From Anaerolineaceae bacterium (lineage in GTDB: Bacteria; Chloroflexota; Anaerolineae; Aggregatilineales; Phototrophicaceae): a stretch of 64,000 nucleotides of DNA. The notes beneath the pieces were generated by a model that was given only the letters and a program-made list of their open reading frames with translations, did no database searches and was not told the origin of the DNA. The translations under genes were made by a program, and so were the position numbers. The stretch covers positions 1-64,000 of the forward strand of contig JACKCF010000001.1 in the NCBI GenBank assembly GCA_020634165.1, read 5' to 3'. Of the stretch, positions 8,184 through 17,316 are shown in pieces (position 1 is the stretch's first letter; the number at the start of each line of letters is the position of its first letter).

Positions 8184-9884
8184 CTATTTCACCAGCAGGC
8201 TAACAGCACCATCATCGGCCTGGGCCACCAGCCGCGCATATTTGGCCATCACGCCTGATGTGTAATTGGGCTTAGGTGCCTGCCAAGCCTTGCGCCGTGT
8301 GACCATTTCCTCGTCGTCGATCAGCACGTTGATGCTGCCCTTGGCAATATCGACTTCGATTGTGTCGCCTTCTTTCAGCAGGCCAATCGGGCCACCGATC
8401 ATAGCTTCCGGCGCAATGTGACCGATCATCAGTCCGCGCGTACCGCCGCTGAAGCGACCGTCTGTAATCAGCATCACGTCGCGTCCCAATCCCTGGCCGA
8501 CCAGGGCGGCTGTTACCAGCAGCATTTCGCGCATGCCAGGGCCACCGACTGGGCCTTCATAACGGATGATGACCACATCACCCTTCTTGATTTCCTGATT
8601 CTGCACCGCATGGAAGGCATCTTCTTCTGTGTTGAAGACGCGCGCCGGACCTTTGTGGTACTGCGGCTCATCCCCCTTGAGCTTGACGACCGCGCCATTG
8701 GGAGCCAGATTGCCATGCAGGACAACCAGACCGCCAGAGGTCTTGATGGGATTATCCAGCGCATGGATGACTTCCTGACCAGGGGTTTCTTTGGCGGAAG
8801 CGGCTTCTTCGGCCAGCGTCGTGCCATTGACTGTCAGCGTACTGCCATCCAGGTAGCCGCCTTCCAGCATGCGTTGTGCCAGCAGGCGAATACCACCTGC
8901 ATTGTACATATCTTCCGCGACGAAACGACCCGTTGGCCGCATATCGGCGATAATGGGCGTCTTCAGGCTGATTTCGCGGATGTCCTCAATGGTGAAGTCG
9001 ATACCGGCTTCGCGGGCGAAGGCCAGTGTATGCAGGACGCTGTTGGTGCTGCCACCTGTCGCGGCTGCACTGGCTATCGCATTTTCCAGCGACTTGCGCG
9101 TGATGATCTTGTCGGGCGTGATGTCATTTTCGATCAAGCCGAGCAGCATTTCACCCGCACGCAGGGCCACATCCAGTTTGTTCGGGTTCTCCGCCGGAAC
9201 ATCATTCATGCCCATTGGCGAGATGCCCATAATTTCGCCGATGGTCGCCATTGTATTGGCGGTATACTGACCGCCACAGGCGCCTGGCCCGGGGCAGGCA
9301 TGATCTTCAATGGCCTTTAGCTCACTGTAGTCAATAGCACCTGTCTGATACTTACCAATCGCTTCAAACACGCTGACCACATCCAGCGGTTTATCATTGA
9401 GATGGCCGGGGGCAATCGTCCCGCCGTAGATCATCAGCGAGGGAATATTCAGACGGATGAGGGCCATAATCGTGCCAGGAATGGTCTTATCGCAGGAGCT
9501 GATGGCGATCACACCGTCGAAGTAATTGGCGCGCGTCACCAGTTCGATGCTGTCAGCGATCAGTTCGCGGCTGATGAGCGAGGCTTTCATGCCTTCCGTG
9601 CCCATCGTGATGCCATCGTTGATCGAAATGGTATTGAATTCCAATGGGGTGCCGCCTGCGCGTTTGATGCCTTCTTTAATCTTGGCCGATAGACGCCGCA
9701 GGTGGAAGTTACACGGGCCGACTTCTGTCCAGGTGTTGGCGACCGCGATCAGTGGCTTTTCCAGGTCTTCATCGGTCAGGCCGATGGCTTTGAGCATGGC
9801 ACGGGCCGCAGCACGATCCGTACCTTCAAGCAGTGTACGACTGCGGGCATTCAGGGCTGTTTTATCTGGGGCAGCAGTGGACAT
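8184..9884 (-). CDS. ilvD: Dihydroxy-acid dehydratase
   Basis: Dihydroxy-acid dehydratase (EC 4.2.1.9) removes water from 2,3-dihydroxy-isovalerate or -methylvalerate in valine and isoleucine synthesis. The protein of 566 residues has full family length. Iron-sulfur ligands are in [10 protein letters not shown] and in [14 protein letters not shown]; the C-terminal [11 protein letters not shown] signature is present as [11 protein letters not shown]. Two ATG codons lie at 9890 and 9884. The AGGAG site leaves only 3 bases to the first and 9 to the second, so 9884 is preferred. No other branched-chain genes lie nearby. Confidence 0.95.
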   Translation of the reverse strand: MSTAAPDKTALNARSRTLLEGTDRAAARAMLKAIGLTDEDLEKPLIAVANTWTEVGPCNFHLRRLSAKIKEGIKRAGGTPLEFNTISINDGITMGTEGMKASLISRELIADSIELVTRANYFDGVIAISSCDKTIPGTIMALIRLNIPSLMIYGGTIAPGHLNDKPLDVVSVFEAIGKYQTGAIDYSELKAIEDHACPGPGACGGQYTANTMATIGEIMGISPMGMNDVPAENPNKLDVALRAGEMLLGLIENDITPDKIITRKSLENAIASAAATGGSTNSVLHTLAFAREAGIDFTIEDIREISLKTPIIADMRPTGRFVAEDMYNAGGIRLLAQRMLEGGYLDGSTLTVNGTTLAEEAASAKETPGQEVIHALDNPIKTSGGLVVLHGNLAPNGAVVKLKGDEPQYHKGPARVFNTEEDAFHAVQNQEIKKGDVVIIRYEGPVGGPGMREMLLVTAALVGQGLGRDVMLITDGRFSGGTRGLMIGHIAPEAMIGGPIGLLKEGDTIEVDIAKGSINVLIDDEEMVTRRKAWQAPKPNYTSGVMAKYARLVAQADDGAVSLLVK

Positions 9885-10045
9885 ATCCATGATCTCCTGA
9901 GGACAATAAAAACGGGTCTTTTATTAAGAATGGCCCGATTGTACCGCAAGCGATAGGGATGGTCATTAGTGGGTTGATATGTCCAAAAGAAGCCAAGGGC
10001 TGTCGGCGCAAGCTGACTTTCTATGTGAAGGTTGTGCGGCCTCTT

Positions 10046-10438
10046 TTACGCAGTAATCTCGATGTACATCGGGGCAGCCCCACCGCGCAGCCGATGCAGC
10101 AGCCGGATCAGCGCATATTGCCATGTGTACTTCCGGCTGAGGGCATTTTCCGCATAAGTGAACTGGCTCTCTGGCAGGAAGTGAGCTTGCGCCTCGATAT
10201 GGGTCGCATTCTGCCTGGGATTGCCGCTTGGGCCGCTGGCAATCAACTGCACATGCGGCGTATGACGCAGCCGTTTCACTTTGCCAGCTTTTGACGACGT
10301 TGTGACGATCAGACGGTCGCCATCGCGTGCGAACCACACCGGCGTTGGTACAGGCGTACCATTCTTGCGGAAAGTGGTTAGCCGAATGAAGTTTTCACCT
10401 TTCAGGCTGTCGAATGGGGCTTGTGTTGCAGGTGACAT
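10046..10438 (-). CDS. PPOX-class (F420-dependent type) oxidoreductase
   Basis: A 130-residue single-domain split-barrel protein of the pyridoxamine-5'-phosphate-oxidase superfamily. F-I-R-L-T-T-F-R-K-N-G-T-P-V-P-T-P-V-W-F is the standard first beta pair of the Rv2061-like F420 group, followed by K-V-K-R-L-R-H-T-P-H-V. Members of that group reduce or bind substrates with F420H2, but FMN- and heme-binding relatives exist, so cofactor use is inferred. A strong AGGAG sits 6 bases before the ATG. It is divergent from the Nudix gene, sharing a short intergenic region. The CofE-like gene at 3850 makes an F420 role plausible. Confidence 0.75.
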   Translation of the reverse strand: MSPATQAPFDSLKGENFIRLTTFRKNGTPVPTPVWFARDGDRLIVTTSSKAGKVKRLRHTPHVQLIASGPSGNPRQNATHIEAQAHFLPESQFTYAENALSRKYTWQYALIRLLHRLRGGAAPMYIEITA

Positions 10439-10515
10439 GGCTTGCTCCTGGTTATGGAATTGCCTTATGCGTTATGATGCAATCCCTACATAAGCTATAC
10501 GTAATCGCACCCTGA

Positions 10516-11085
10516 ATGTTGCCTATGACTGACTATACTTTGCCCACAAACACGCCTCTATCGACTCTCGACAGCCGCTACATCTGGCAATCGCCCTGGT
10601 ACAACCTTCGTCAGGATATGGTGCAATGGCCCGATGGCAGCGTCGGGCCGTACAACGTGGTCGAAAAGCGACCGTCGGTGTTCATTGTGCCGATGACATC
10701 TGAGGGTGACATCGTGCTCATCCAGAATTATCGGCATACGCTGGGTAAGTGGTGCTGGGAAACACCAGCAGGGGCCATTGAGCCGGAGCAGACGCCCTTG
10801 CAGGCGGCCCAGGCGGAATTGTTGCAGGAGGTCGGTGGGACCAGTGACGACTGGTATTTTCTGTTCGCCGCCCCGACGATGAACGGTATTGGCGATAACA
10901 TCGGCCATTATTTTGTGGCCAAGAACGTCCAGCTCGGAGAAACGCAGCATGAAGCCACCGAGATCATTCGTGTGCAGACGGTTCCGCTCGACGACGCCCT
11001 CGACATGGCTCGTACCGGCGCCATGCAGGATGTTCTCAGCATCGCGGGCCTTCTCGCTGCCGAACCCTTGTTACGCCGGAAATAG
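10516..11085 (+). CDS. Nudix hydrolase with a degenerate Nudix box
   Basis: A 189-residue Nudix-fold protein resembling ADP-ribose pyrophosphatases: N-terminal Y-N-V-V-E-K-R-P-S-V-F-I-V-P, then I-Q-N-Y-R-H, then W-E-T-P-A-G-A-I-E-P. The Nudix box departs from G-x5-E-x7-R-E-U-x-E-E-x-G-U: the first Glu is shifted, the Arg is Ala, and the first Glu of the E-E pair is Gln (A-E-L-L-Q-E-V-G-G). These residues bind Mg2+, so activity may be altered or lost. There are two possible ATG starts (10516, 10525) and no clear ribosome site for either. Confidence 0.8.
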   Translation: MLPMTDYTLPTNTPLSTLDSRYIWQSPWYNLRQDMVQWPDGSVGPYNVVEKRPSVFIVPMTSEGDIVLIQNYRHTLGKWCWETPAGAIEPEQTPLQAAQAELLQEVGGTSDDWYFLFAAPTMNGIGDNIGHYFVAKNVQLGETQHEATEIIRVQTVPLDDALDMARTGAMQDVLSIAGLLAAEPLLRRK

Positions 11086-11101
11086 GCTGAAATTACCTGG
11101 C

Positions 11102-11692
11102 TTAAGTGGTCACCTGCTGATTGCGTCGGTAGTCTCGGGATAGCCACATAGTTGGTATCATCGCATACCATGTTATCAGGAAGAAAAATGCCTCAAACAG
11201 CACATTGCTATTCGGGGCTGGGGTGCCTCTCATACGGCTGAGGATGGCATCCCAGGTATTACCCGACAAATTGCCGAAGTAAATCATGCGGATGATGAGC
11301 ACAATTTGCGCGGCAGTGTCTTTGCCATAGAATGCTTGCAGCTTTTCATTCATTTCTGGCTGTGGGTTACGATTGGTTTCCGCATAGTGTTGCGCATAGA
11401 GCAGTGCGGGCAGTTCAAACTCGGAAGCATCTGTCTCGAATTGCAGATTGAACAGGTTATTTACCTCGGCCTCAGTTAGGCCGCTTGCAACCGCCTGATG
11501 GGCATGGAACCAACTGCAATACACACAGCCATTGACAGTGGTCACGACCGTCATCACTTTCTCGATAAAGGCTTTGCTGATCTTTTCATTACGGGACATA
11601 GCAACTGCGCGCGGCATATTTGCGGCTAAAAAGCCAATATCATTTACGAACGTCTTGAACGTATAGATACGTTTTTGAAAACCAGTTTTCAT
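11102..11692 (-). CDS. AhpD-like carboxymuconolactone decarboxylase family protein
   Basis: A 196-residue all-helical AhpD-fold protein. The redox motif N-G-C-V-Y-C-S-W-F-H-A-H-Q (CxxC followed by the conserved His) lies near residue 60 and is preceded by E-K-V-M-T-V-V-T-T-V. Family members act as alkylhydroperoxidase or peroxidase-associated disulfide reductases. The frame is open to 11758, but M-K-T-G-F-Q-K at 11692 follows GGAAG at proper spacing, and the extra upstream residues are not family-like. It converges with the Nudix gene with only 16 bases between stops. Confidence 0.8.
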   Translation of the reverse strand: MKTGFQKRIYTFKTFVNDIGFLAANMPRAVAMSRNEKISKAFIEKVMTVVTTVNGCVYCSWFHAHQAVASGLTEAEVNNLFNLQFETDASEFELPALLYAQHYAETNRNPQPEMNEKLQAFYGKDTAAQIVLIIRMIYFGNLSGNTWDAILSRMRGTPAPNSNVLFEAFFFLITWYAMIPTMWLSRDYRRNQQVTT

Positions 11693-11803
11693 CTTGCTTC
11701 CATCAGGGACGCATACCAATAGAGATACATTAAAGTAAACCAAACGAACCAACATCAAAATACGACAAACATCGCATCAATCGAGGAGGATTGGCATACG
11801 CGA

Positions 11804-12736
11804 CTAACTCATTGCCTTAAGCCGCTTGTTCATATCGAGCATAGCGTCTATATGCCAAGTAGGACTCCATTTGTAATCATTCTTGATTCGCTCCGAATCA
11901 GCATAATCATCACCTCGGTTATTAAGCATCTGCCAACACCTAATCGCATTATCCATATCACCAAGTCGATAATGAGCTAGCGACTGATTCAAAAGAATCA
12001 TGGAATCGACAGCAAAATTACCTGCAGATGCTTCAACAGGCATACTATTCACCATGAGATTCTGCGCTTGGTTTAGCTCGTTTATGGCTTCATGAAGATG
12101 ACCAAGCTCCATGTTTGACGCTGCCAGGTTGACATAGAACAATGCCTGATTTGTGGCCGGTAAGTGGGGGGCTGATAATGCTGCTTCGGCCTCAGCAACG
12201 CAGTACTCGTATTCTCGCATTTGCCAATACGCAGCGATCATGAAGAATTTTAGAAGTGCCCGATTGTGAGTACCTAAAGGTTGGAGCGTCCGCTTCGTCT
12301 TCTTCACCTTTGGCTCGTCAATAAGTTCGGCGATAGTGGAATAGTCAGTGAGAGCGCGTTCTGGGTCACCAATCTTAAGATAAGCCGAGGCGCGTAAATA
12401 GTAGTTGCGTTCCACAGTCGGGAATCGCGCAACGAAGTAATTGTAATATTCCAACAATTGCTCCGTGTCACCCTTCAGACGATTATACAAAACACCATTA
12501 GCCTGATTTGGGAGCCAAGCCAACAAAGTAATGAAGGCGAAAGCAGGTTGCTGCGCTTTCAATACTAAAATGGCCGTTACTGCACCTAAAACCATCATAG
12601 AGATTATGCCAATCTTTCCAGACGGCATCTTCGTAACTAAGAACCAAAGTGTAGCCTCATTGCTTCTCTTAAGGGCTTGCCATATCAACATCGCAATCAC
12701 GATGTATAGGATAAAAGCCAAAAGTAACGATTCCAT
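11804..12736 (-). CDS. Membrane protein with TPR-like repeats
   Basis: A 310-residue protein. Residues 1-20, about 40-60 and 65-80 are hydrophobic segments (L-L-L-A-F-I-L-Y-I-V-I-A and I-S-M-M-V-L-G-A-V-T-A-I-L-V-L), so the N-terminal part lies in the membrane. From about residue 95 it has TPR-like helix pairs: Y-Y-L-R-A-S-A-Y-L-K-I-G-D-P-E-R-A-L, then A-L-F-Y-V-N-L-A-A-S-N-M-E-L-G-H, then L-A-H-Y-R-L-G-D-M-D-N-A. Likely a cytoplasmic protein-interaction platform. ATG at 12736 has TAGGAC upstream and begins directly with the first membrane helix. Divergent from the small gene at 12899. Confidence 0.65.
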   Translation of the reverse strand: MESLLLAFILYIVIAMLIWQALKRSNEATLWFLVTKMPSGKIGIISMMVLGAVTAILVLKAQQPAFAFITLLAWLPNQANGVLYNRLKGDTEQLLEYYNYFVARFPTVERNYYLRASAYLKIGDPERALTDYSTIAELIDEPKVKKTKRTLQPLGTHNRALLKFFMIAAYWQMREYEYCVAEAEAALSAPHLPATNQALFYVNLAASNMELGHLHEAINELNQAQNLMVNSMPVEASAGNFAVDSMILLNQSLAHYRLGDMDNAIRCWQMLNNRGDDYADSERIKNDYKWSPTWHIDAMLDMNKRLKAMS

Positions 12737-12898
12737 GCAATGTCCTACCTCATCTAGGGCATCTACCGACACAGTCATCACACTATACATTATGGCTTAA
12801 ATTCGGTTAGAGAAGCCGTTAAGGCCCAAGCTTCATACACTTTGGCGACAATTTCGGTTACAATCGTTGCAGAGAGGTCCACTATTGGAGTCGGTAGG

Positions 12899-13285
12899 AT
12901 GGCCGTTCGAGTAGGCTGGGGCGACAGTGAAGGGCGTTTTATCTATATCCAGTTCATTGCCTACTGCACCCCGGATGACTTAACCCAGATGCAGCAATCG
13001 CTCGCGGCACTTGTTCAGGGCCAGCCGAAGCCACCTTTGGTCGTCAACCTGGTCGATCATCGCGGTTCCGTACCAGCGATCCTTCCCTACCTGACGCCTG
13101 TATCGGAATTCTCCTATGGTCGTGACCCGTTCATCGTGCTGATCGGCATGAACGCCTACGACCGCCTCCTGCTTCGTCACCAGATTGAAGGCAATCTGCG
13201 CCTGCAACGCCAGTTGGGCATCTGCGACAGCCTCAGCGAAGCGCGCATGCTCATCGCTCCCGATGCTTACCGCACAGGCGTGTAG
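12899..13285 (+). CDS. Small uncharacterised protein (STAS/SpoIIAA-like appearance)
   Basis: A 128-residue soluble alpha/beta protein that I do not recognise by name. It alternates strands and helices: R-F-I-Y-I-Q-F, P-L-V-V-N-L-V-D-H-R-G, P-F-I-V-L-I-G-M-N, ending D-S-L-S-E-A-R-M-L-I. This layout, with a short helix-forming final stretch, is like the small proteins at 35746, 36395 and 36894, though identity is low. The frame is open from a TTG at 12842, but ATG at 12899 has GGAG about 9 bases upstream. Confidence 0.5.
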   Translation: MAVRVGWGDSEGRFIYIQFIAYCTPDDLTQMQQSLAALVQGQPKPPLVVNLVDHRGSVPAILPYLTPVSEFSYGRDPFIVLIGMNAYDRLLLRHQIEGNLRLQRQLGICDSLSEARMLIAPDAYRTGV

Positions 13286-13320
13286 TACTGGCATTCACCC
13301 TTAGCACTCAAATCGAACCA

Positions 13321-13352
13321 AAAATCCCCTCCTGGCATCAGAGGGGACAAAT
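13321..13352 (-). terminator. Rho-independent terminator after the large TPR gene
   Basis: A 7-bp stem TCCCCTC / GAGGGGA with a 9-base loop. On the minus strand it is followed by TTTTT, so it ends the 13395-16205 transcript. Confidence 0.75.
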
Positions 13353-13394
13353 TTGAGTTCCTGGTAAGTAGTGAGGATGGGGTCTGGCTATAAG

Positions 13395-16205
13395 CTAGCC
13401 CACTTCATCGAGCAATTCGTCGTAGTCTTCGTGTATCGCATCCAGATCAATCTGATCCGTCGGCAGGTAATCTTCCCAGCTCAGGACGAACTCAAAGTCA
13501 CGCAGGGCCGCTTTCAGGTCATCGTCGTTGTTGCGCTCTCTGCCGCGTTCCAGCAGCAGTTGGCCGCGCAGGGCACGTAGTTCCATGTTCTCGCCGATGT
13601 CTCCCAGGCGCGCCAACGCATCCAACCCATCGCTATAGCGTTCCAGGGCCAGGAACGCGCGGGCACGGTAAGCATCAGCGATGCGCCGCGATTCGCTGTC
13701 AATCCCCTCAACATTGACGGCTCGTTCAATCAGGTTGAGCGCCTCCTGTGGTTCTTCACCCACATCCAACAGAATGCGACCCATCACCAGCAGCGATTGT
13801 CCGCTGAGATCGACATCTTCGCCCTGCAATGCCTGGAAGTCTTCCTCAGCGACCTCGATATTCCCGGCCTCGTATGCGGCGATCATGCGTTGCAGGCGAG
13901 CTTCGGGGTCATTGTCGCTGATGCTGAGTGCCTCGTCGTAGTCCGCGAAGGCCAGTTCATATTCGCCCTCTTCGACCAGTAAGGCAGCGCGCTTCAGCAG
14001 CGTGGGCAGATAATACGGATCGTTGGGGCTGCCATTCAGGCCGCGGGAATAATATTGCAGCGCCCAGTCAATCTTGCCCTCCGCCAGATGGGCGTCTCCC
14101 CACAGCATATAAGGCGCAACCTTGCCCGGAATGTAGAACGAGTAGGCTTCGGCGTACTTCACAGCCAGCCCTGGTTCGCCCATTTCCAGCGCGATCTCGA
14201 TGCGGCGGATATGAGCTTGCTCAACGAAGTTATCGGCTTTTAAGAGCGTTTCCAGCTCGAACAGGGCCGCGTCGTATCGCCGCTGCTGTGCGTAAATATC
14301 TGCACGCTTCAGCCGAATTTCGCTGTCGCCAAGCAGGGCACCACGCAAAGTATCGCGGTAAGCGCGATCAAGCGCCTGCAACGCCCGTTCTTCTTCACCT
14401 GTAATCAGGTAGCGATCAGCCAGCAGAAGATAGGCTTCAACGAAGCGGCCATCGCCATCGCCGCCGCTGATGACATCCAGCAAGCGGTCTTCGGCATCAC
14501 TCAGTAATTCTGAGCGTGGACCGAGGTTATGCTCGGCTTTGTAGAGTTCCAATCGTGCCTTCGCCACCTGGATTAGGGGGCGCGCATTCACGTTGATGCC
14601 CCGTTCTTCCCAGGCTTCCTCGCCTTCGGTGATAGCATCCTCGGCGTCATCAACATTGCCGCTTTCCAGATAGGCAATCGACAGCCAGTAATACGGCAGG
14701 AAGTTGCCTGTCGCGCGTGTGGCTTCGACACCTTGCAATAGTAGCTCGGCGGCTTCATCCGTGCGCCCTGCCTGGATCAGCGGGATGGCTTCCTGGACTT
14801 CGCGCACGGAAATTATACCTGGTGAGACATAATATTCAGTCGGCGGCGGTGCCAGCGTCGGATCGCCCAGAGGGAAACTGGCGGGCAGAGTTGGCTCCGG
14901 CGTCAGTGTACCGCGCGGCGTCGGTGACGGTGTATGGGTGATGCCCGGCGTAGCTGTGGCTGTTGGTGTCGGCGTTTGTGTAAAGCGATAGGCAACAGAG
15001 AGCGGTGCCCCTGGTGCGGTCAGCATCGCCAGGGCAATGCCCCCGACGATCAGCAGGGCGACCGATGCCATTGCACCAACCTGCATCCTGAAAATCAGCC
15101 AATCATTTTCACCGATGCGGCGGCTGGTTTTAGCAAGATATTCAACTTTGGGTTCTGCCACGTAGGCTGCCTGGATTTCGTCTACTACCTGCTGCGCCTG
15201 TGGCAGCACCGCTTCAATTGCTTCATCGCTGGCGATAGGGATGCCCCCGCGACCTGCTTTCTGCAACGGGATTCTGGCGAAGTCTTCGCTGAGGTCGAGT
15301 GGTTCCAGCTTGATGACTGGCTTGGGTGGTTCCGGCGGCAGGAGGGGTTCAGTGATCTCAAGATCATCTTCGCCGACTTCGTCTACGTAGTCATAGTCGT
15401 CATCTGGTGCGCCGTCAGGGAATGCGGGAACGGGCGGGATAAAACGTTCATCGGCGTCATCATCTTCATCGAACAGGGCATCATACAGGCTGTTACTTGA
15501 TGTGGGAGCGATAGCACCGTCATCATCTGCGTAAGGTTCGATAGGTTCAGCATCCGCTTCGCCATAAAATTCATCGCTGTAGAAATCTTCTTCAACGGCA
15601 GCCTGCTCTGGCTCATATTCATCATAGAGTTCGGTTACTTGGAACTGCTCGTCGTCAGGTTCTATTTCTTCTTCGTAAGCTTCATACTGGTAGTCATCGG
15701 CATTCAGGTAAGCGCCTGCATCGACCGCTTCATCAGGTGCGACTTCGTCATCATCGCCAAAGAGTGCGTCGTACATACTCTCATCGGAATTCGGATCAGC
15801 TTGCTCTTCTTGAATATCTTCGTAGTAATCATCTTCATAAGGGTCGTCGTCCGTATCCGGCAGATCACTGACCAGATCGTCCACGGAGGGCATCGTGCCT
15901 GTCGGACGCGCTTTCTCCTGTGGCGGTGGAGCTGCCTGTGCGCCAATATCCGTTGGTGATAAACCGAGGCGTTCCAGCGCGGCATTGACCTTGGCACTTT
16001 CAGGATAGAGGGCATAGACGCGGCGCAGGGCCAGATGCTGCTCACCGCGATCCTTGGCTACCATCGCCAGGCCCAGATAGGCCGTTTCGTTTTCTGGTTC
16101 CATTTGTAGTACTTTGAGGTACGCTCGCCGTGCCAGGTCTTTTTGACCATTGCGAATGGCGTTGAGCGCCCCCGTCAAGAGTTGTTGGACGACTTCGTGC
16201 GACAC
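13395..16205 (-). CDS. Large single-pass membrane protein with acidic cytoplasmic arm and extracellular TPR domain
   Basis: A 936-residue protein in four parts. Residues 1-75 hold a TPR pair (D-L-A-R-R-A-Y-L-K-V-L-Q). Residues about 90-340 are a very acidic, Tyr-rich arm with two copies of a S-[ML]-Y-D-A-L-F-x-[DE]-D-D motif. About 370-398 is a membrane helix (VALLIVGGIALAML). Then a Thr/Pro linker is followed by some 450 residues of tandem TPRs (for example G-S-P-N-D-P-Y-Y-L-P-T-L-L-K-R-A-A-L-L). The linker type is typical of exported Anaerolineae proteins, so the C-terminal TPRs probably face outward. The true start is GTG at 16205 with AGAGAGGCGAC upstream; the frame extends to 16394 without good start context. 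Confidence 0.75.
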   Translation of the reverse strand: MSHEVVQQLLTGALNAIRNGQKDLARRAYLKVLQMEPENETAYLGLAMVAKDRGEQHLALRRVYALYPESAKVNAALERLGLSPTDIGAQAAPPPQEKARPTGTMPSVDDLVSDLPDTDDDPYEDDYYEDIQEEQADPNSDESMYDALFGDDDEVAPDEAVDAGAYLNADDYQYEAYEEEIEPDDEQFQVTELYDEYEPEQAAVEEDFYSDEFYGEADAEPIEPYADDDGAIAPTSSNSLYDALFDEDDDADERFIPPVPAFPDGAPDDDYDYVDEVGEDDLEITEPLLPPEPPKPVIKLEPLDLSEDFARIPLQKAGRGGIPIASDEAIEAVLPQAQQVVDEIQAAYVAEPKVEYLAKTSRRIGENDWLIFRMQVGAMASVALLIVGGIALAMLTAPGAPLSVAYRFTQTPTPTATATPGITHTPSPTPRGTLTPEPTLPASFPLGDPTLAPPPTEYYVSPGIISVREVQEAIPLIQAGRTDEAAELLLQGVEATRATGNFLPYYWLSIAYLESGNVDDAEDAITEGEEAWEERGINVNARPLIQVAKARLELYKAEHNLGPRSELLSDAEDRLLDVISGGDGDGRFVEAYLLLADRYLITGEEERALQALDRAYRDTLRGALLGDSEIRLKRADIYAQQRRYDAALFELETLLKADNFVEQAHIRRIEIALEMGEPGLAVKYAEAYSFYIPGKVAPYMLWGDAHLAEGKIDWALQYYSRGLNGSPNDPYYLPTLLKRAALLVEEGEYELAFADYDEALSISDNDPEARLQRMIAAYEAGNIEVAEEDFQALQGEDVDLSGQSLLVMGRILLDVGEEPQEALNLIERAVNVEGIDSESRRIADAYRARAFLALERYSDGLDALARLGDIGENMELRALRGQLLLERGRERNNDDDLKAALRDFEFVLSWEDYLPTDQIDLDAIHEDYDELLDEVG

Positions 16206-16560
16206 GTCGCCTCTCTTTCTGATTGCCAGGCTGGTAACTTTACAGGTTGATGGTATATCCAGGCTTTGTTGCCATCTGCCAGATGATGCAAGAGTCCGAT
16301 AAAAGAGCACACAGCATAGAGGCAAAACATGCCTTGCCCAGGATTTGGCATGCCAAACCCCAACAAAGTTGCTTCTTAAACCAGATGTCAACATGTCCTA
16401 GGTTTCATTGTAGCGGAAAGTTATCTGTGCATAAAAAAAGAACCTGCGATCTGCGCATATTTGCAGCAACTTCATAACGATGCGCTATGCTTATGATCGT
16501 TTTATGGCGACCGAATGAGGTTTAGCATCGTATTCCAGTTCCTGAAAGGGCATTTTGCAG
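16206..16560. other. 355-base intergenic region between divergent genes
   Basis: Divergent 5' regions of the large TPR gene and the gene at 16561. It holds one palindromic repeat copy (16319-16360) and no convincing small gene. A TGC-TTATGAT sequence near 16489-16498 could be a weak -10 element for the plus-strand gene. Confidence 0.5.
16319..16360 (-). repeat. Compound palindromic repeat copy
   Basis: Contains AGGCAAAACATGCCTTGCCC followed by the perfect 14-bp palindrome TTTGGCATGCCAAA. The order and spacing match the reverse complement of the copy at 38704-38752, so the two are homologous members of one repeat family. Confidence 0.65.
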
Positions 16561-17178
16561 ATGAATCGCAGAAATCCTGATGTGCTGTTTTATGGGGAAA
16601 ACCCACAGATTTTCTTGTATAACGGTGAAGAAGTAACCGCTGCGGTCAGCTACTGGCAGGCCCAATATACGCCATATGGCGAAGGGCAGGCGCTGCTGAT
16701 AAAGCTGGATGCAGCTAACGCGGAACGTACAGACCATTCACAAATGGCGATCTATACCGATAACGTGCCGATGGCAAATTATCTTAACCAGGCATTTAAT
16801 CGCCATTTTGACGGATGGGAAGAAGACTGGGTGACGGTGAAAATCCAGCAGGCCCGCTTCTCCCTGGAAAGGGATAGCCGCCACTATCAGCGTGTTACCT
16901 GCTTTGCGGATGCGTTCCGCGTGCAGATGGAGTGGCAGGATATTCGTACCCATGAACTGCGCACATATGATGACTTTAATCAAGGCAAAATGGGGTTGCA
17001 AGGCAACCTGCATATGGACCTCAGCCATGTGATTTGCCTGTGTGGCGCAGGCTCCATCGTTATCAACGGCATACATGCCAGCGGCGAAGTTATGAGCTTT
17101 ATCCAGGATGATCGCTTTCGCAGTTCGGCATTCATTGCCCAGGCCGAGGTCTGGACGCAATCGCAAGGGAGTTCTTGA
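16561..17178 (+). CDS. Uncharacterised protein
   Basis: A 205-residue protein I do not recognise. It looks soluble and mainly beta (alternating segments such as Q-A-L-L-I-K-L-D, Q-M-A-I-Y-T-D, S-I-V-I-N-G-I), with a Cys-rich spot V-I-C-L-C-G-A-G near residue 165. No signal peptide or membrane segment. ATG at 16561 is used; GGG about 11 bases upstream is a weak ribosome site, and a TTG six bases earlier is less likely. It precedes rsmA on the same strand by 138 bases. The shape suggests a beta-barrel or lipocalin-like binding fold, but this is only an impression. Confidence 0.6.
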   Translation: MNRRNPDVLFYGENPQIFLYNGEEVTAAVSYWQAQYTPYGEGQALLIKLDAANAERTDHSQMAIYTDNVPMANYLNQAFNRHFDGWEEDWVTVKIQQARFSLERDSRHYQRVTCFADAFRVQMEWQDIRTHELRTYDDFNQGKMGLQGNLHMDLSHVICLCGAGSIVINGIHASGEVMSFIQDDRFRSSAFIAQAEVWTQSQGSS

Positions 17179-17316
17179 GCGCTGGCTTTCTTCGAGCAAG
17201 GTAAATCAGCCTTCGCTGGCTGACTTGCCTATTCACATTAATCGCCGGATATGTTCAACTAGTGGGCGCAGCATCCCCCTAAAAATCTGATAGTGATGGC
17301 CACAGGAGGCAACCGC

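Noticed and set aside
8418..9320. A 300-codon plus-strand open frame opposite ilvD
   Set aside because: ilvD is unmistakable on the other strand; the antisense translation has no recognisable motif or ribosome site.
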